From: Coffea arabica
Lineage: Eukaryota > Streptophyta > Magnoliopsida > Gentianales > Rubiaceae
DNA: 64,000 nt
Direction: 5' to 3'
NCBI RefSeq assembly: GCF_036785885.1
Contig: NC_092326.1
Location: 42,618,287-42,682,286 of the forward strand
Each line of letters starts with the position of its first letter. The first letter of the stretch is position 1. Shown piece after piece: positions 60,801 through 64,000 of the stretch. Made by a program: the position numbers and the translations under genes. Under the pieces are notes generated by a model. That model was not told the DNA's origin. It did not search any database and was given only the letters and a program-made list of their open reading frames with translations.

Positions 60801-61330
60801 AAATATAGTTTTTAAATTGCATAATTAATATTACTTGTTTCTCAATACATCAGGTGAGGTCTCTTCGGATGAGTGGCTCCTGTGCTTTAAATCTCTGTGG
60901 TATTGCATGTGGAAGGCTTGATCTCTTTTATGAACTTGGATATGGAGGCCCTTGGGATGTGGCAGGTGGTGCTCTCATTGTTAAAGAAGCTGGAGGTGTT
61001 CTGTTTGATCCGTAAGTCCTCTGAACTTCTGACATCTTCCTGGTCTATTAAAAGAATTGGATCTGCATGCTGCTCATCCAGTAGTTCTGGAGTTCAGAAT
61101 GTCGTTCCAAAATGAAACATGCCAAGTCTCTAAATGTCGCATCCGTAGAAATAGCACTGAATTTTATAATTGCTTTAACTTATATATATGATAAGAGGCT
61201 ATTTATGAGTATTGCATGTTGCTTTTGCTGCAGGTCTGGTGCTGATTTTGATATCACCTCGCAAAGAATAGCAGCTTCAAATTCTCTTCTCAAGGATGCC
61301 TTCATTGAGGCATTGCAGCAATCCAAATGA
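57811..61330 (+). CDS. VTC4: Inositol monophosphatase / L-galactose-1-phosphate phosphatase
   Basis: Eleven exons: 57811-57823, 57971-58020, 58247-58297, 59049-59129, 59259-59362, 59465-59549, 59953-60007, 60094-60137, 60698-60766, 60854-61011 and 61234-61330. The protein has 268 residues (the Arabidopsis enzyme about 271). The Mg2+-dependent enzyme removes phosphate from myo-inositol 1-phosphate and L-galactose 1-phosphate, feeding inositol recycling and ascorbate synthesis. Metal-site motifs are complete: GEE at 68-70, DPLDGTTNF at 89-97 and WD at 218-219 in GGPWDVAGG. No transit peptide is seen, which separates it from plastid IMPL proteins. The first exon is only 13 bases (MAQN plus one base) and was fixed by ATG plus a GTAGGA donor. 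Frames are continuous throughout. Confidence 0.93.
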
Positions 61331-62465
61331 GAGAAACATGGTAACTCAGAGAGCTACCACAACAGTTCCGTAACAGTCACCTTCTTATATATTATGAAGA
61401 ATTACAGATTATTCATCTATTCAGTTCACATCAAAGGCTTTAGAAGCACTCTAATTAGCTGGAAAATGGCCTAGTCAGTTTTACTGAGTTGCAAAATATT
61501 AGCTGCACCAAATGCGCTGTAGTGTCCAATTGATATGACTACCTTAGTTCCAAGTTCACCCTACATTGGATGGAGCTCCTAAAAATGCTTTTTCTTGATA
61601 TCTGAAGCTTATGGCTCTTGAGAAATTGCTAGTTCTATGTTTGAGTATTTTCTGCCTCTCCTCTCTGCGCTTTGCTGTTTTTATAGCCATGCCGCGGAAT
61701 GTGCATCTTTGCACTATTGTAGTTTGTTTCTTGGAAACTCTCGTGGGCATTTTTTTTTTCCCAAGAAAACGTAAGATACTTGATTTTAGCATTGGTTGCA
61801 TAATTAGGGCCTAAATTTGTGGTTCGCATTAGAAACTGATCAACATAAAAAGTTAAGCTTTTTTTCATGGATGGTTGAGAATATGATAATTAAATTATTG
61901 ATATCAGCACATGTTGCAGGAAGTGGACGAATTGACTGGGACAAATAAAGTAGATTAATGAAACCAACCGTAACGCGAACTACTCTATGCAACAGGACGG
62001 ACGGAGTAGGTAGTTAAGCTATTGATGTCACGACATGGAATTTGGTGGCGGCAAACCATTACCAAATTTCTGTCATCAGTTCCTCCCTTGTGCTAATGCA
62101 GCGATTAAGGTATCCTTTTTTATACAAGGATTCGAAGCTACTGTACTTTTTTTAAGAAATTGCACATCGTTTAGAATTTGCTCTGTCTGTCAATATTTCT
62201 GGGTCTCTGCAAATAATGAAGTGTGTCATCATACGCCTATTGCTTTTTCTACAGAGCACAGACACCTATTGATCATCAGAAATAAGAGTATGGAAAAAAG
62301 GCACATATAGATAAGAGATTTTAATCGTCGAAAAAAAAATAAATCCGCAGATGCCATTCAAGAAACAATAGTACCTACATATCGGCGTGGAGTTCTAAAA
62401 TTCTACTACTACTAAATCATAAACTCATTTTAAAACCCCTACCGTCGAGTTGGAAAATATACATG
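61331..62465. other. VTC4 3' UTR and spacer
   Basis: Several ATTATG and AATTAG-rich stretches, no recognised gene. The spacer ends where the LTR-like sequence starts. Confidence 0.45.
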
Positions 62466-64000
62466 TGTGACGGTCCTACCTTCCCCTAAGGCGTACCAAA
62501 GGGTTCGGCGGGTCGCCTGCCCAACTCTCGCCGGGATTCAGTCGTTTCTTAATCAAATTCGGAATATAACCAAAGAAATAACATACAACAATCCAAAATT
62601 TAAGTGAAACTTATATATACATTACTATCTCAAAAAAAAATATAACCATCAAAGGTACAAAAGTTCTCACTTCACCATACAATCAGCCCGTGCCAAGCAC
62701 TAGGGCGAGAACCATTACAAAATCAAAGAGTTAGACCAAGCTAGTCTATACTAAGTTCTCATCCTTGCATGCCTTCCCCTGTTAAGGAAAACAAAACTAA
62801 AGAGATAAGTTAAGAGCTCAGTGAGATTCCGAACACATAATCAAATAGTCATTTCAATACATGAAATATGGAGTATCAATAATTCAAGAAACATTTACAA
62901 TGGAAAGCGATAGTAACACATTCATTAAAAGGATACGGCTCACAATGAGCAATTTGTTTGTTCGTTCATTCTCTTGACATTTCCCCTTATTCCTCCAATC
63001 GTTTAAAAATGCATTTTTGTAAGTAAAATCTCTCGTTTGTTCTTTCGTTCGTTCATTCCTTCCCAGCCGTTGGTCAGGCTCCACCCATCCGGACGTTGTC
63101 CGGACTACAAGGTAATACTCGAGTATACCGACGTTCACACCCAGGGTCACCATATCGCCCGACCGAGTCCGCTACTGGCTCGAGTCGATCGGTAACGAAG
63201 GGCAGGGCCCAGTTCAGCCAGAAGGCTTACATTCATGCATAACTAATCGTTTGTTCAATCATTAAATCATGAAAAAGTTCATATGTATTTAGGTCGAGTG
63301 CGATGAAATACACACTCGCCCAGAAAACTTGTTTCGAAAATCATGGAAAGTACTTAACACGTTATCAAACAATAACACAAGTCATGGAGTCAAGAATAAT
63401 ATAGCAAACAAGGAACACTCACCTATGTACGCAAAATAACTTACAAAATTTCCTTCCGGATATTATCCTTAGTCACCGAGAAAACCTAAAGTTAACGAGA
63501 CAGAATATTACAGCTCATCCATCACAAACAATTAGGTATTTAAAGTGAAACCAGGACATTTAGACCCTTAGATAAAATAATTAGGGTTTCGTAGACCAAA
63601 TGTAAAACCAAACTCAAAAGGATTATAAAATTTTTCAATGAAAACACTTGAACCAAAAACAAGTCGGAATCCAACTAGATAGGCTAAGAAATACTGTTTT
63701 CAGAATCGTTTATATGGTTCAAAATCATCTCATATTCAAGTAGATTTTATAAACTAAAGGTCTTAATGAAATTCATGTAAAAAGGATAACAAAGTACCCA
63801 AGAAAACCCTAAACCACTTCTCTTTATTTGATAAGAGTAAGCAGACATTTGGAGTTTTCAATTAAAAAATGACCACGTTTTAAGATGGAAAAACGGTCAT
63901 AGTATTTGTCAAACGAAAATATACAAGTTCAAATAGAAAATTAGTTCTCGAGCGAAAATTTGGGCAGCACCCCCTTTGTATTTACCTATTTTTCAGCCAT
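62466..64000. mobile_element. Probable Ty3/gypsy (Del/Tekay-like) LTR, continues beyond the window
   Basis: It begins TGTGACGGTCC and continues CTTCCCCTAAGGCGTACC, GGTTCGGCGGGTCGCCTG and CGCCGGGATTCAG, a start I associate with long LTRs of chromovirus-type Ty3/gypsy elements in eudicots. The rest (CCATCCGGACGTTGTCCGG, CACCATATCGCCCGACCGAG) fits the same long LTR. Only one terminal part is in view; no internal coding region is seen, and wholeness and age cannot be judged from here. Confidence 0.55.

Noticed and set aside
1-64000. tRNA, rRNA, known plant microRNA precursors, CRISPR or organelle insertions
   Set aside because: Scanning by eye for cloverleaf TTCGAATCC boxes, common mature microRNA sequences and repeat-spacer arrays gave no convincing hit; a tRNAscan or miRBase search would be decisive.

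Overview
This 64-kb window is nuclear DNA from a flowering plant, almost certainly a eudicot. Genes have many short exons with GT-AG introns, spacers are AT-rich, and miniature inverted-repeat elements, microsatellites and long homopolymers are frequent. No bacterial, plastid or CRISPR feature was seen. The exact lineage cannot be fixed by eye; an asterid is possible.

Layout of host genes. (1) 276-1199 (+): the last four coding exons of EMC3, the insertase-like subunit of the ER membrane protein complex. (2) 7879-9091 (+): a two-exon gene for a Glu/Ala/Pro-rich acidic protein. (3) 16935-10978 (-): UPL5-type HECT ubiquitin ligase, three exons. (4) 23609-21264 (-) and 32218-30737 (-): two paralogous CPR1/CPR30-type F-box genes. 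Each has one large exon and a separate 40-base terminal exon for a conserved tail, DFLS(K/E)GFKLVL. (5) 40866-43887 (+): tonoplast dicarboxylate transporter, six exons. (6) 44940-45314 (+): secreted phytocystatin. (7) 50840-56026 (+): MO25-like scaffold, 11 exons. (8) 57811-61330 (+): VTC4-type inositol/L-galactose-1-phosphate phosphatase, 11 exons. There is no operon logic. The genes are independent housekeeping, metabolic and defence-related loci; UPL5 and the F-box pair share the ubiquitin pathway but nothing shows that they act together.

Spacers hold most of the repeats. They include a hAT-type miniature element with a perfect 8-bp target duplication (1814-2491), two more TAGGG-ended elements (37723-38165, 47693-48044), and a GATCC-rich inverted-repeat element (17509-17865). 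Two Stowaway-like copies lie in opposite orientation (18118-18444, 34429-34757), and at least seven copies of a short family have GTTTGGATTGC-like ends. A Helitron with a canonical 3' hairpin and CTAG end (about 24537-27264) sits between the F-box paralogs. A long-inverted-repeat element lies at 46337-46900. The right edge enters a probable Ty3/gypsy LTR at about 62466.

No wholly new system was found. The most useful observations are the terminal exons of the F-box pair, which a single-ORF gene call would miss, with stop codons at their splice donors; a TATA-preceded 46-residue small ORF at 4840; the tandem duplications around the second F-box gene; and the well-bounded mobile elements. All exon models were read by eye and depend on frame continuity and remembered family sequences, not on alignments or transcripts.
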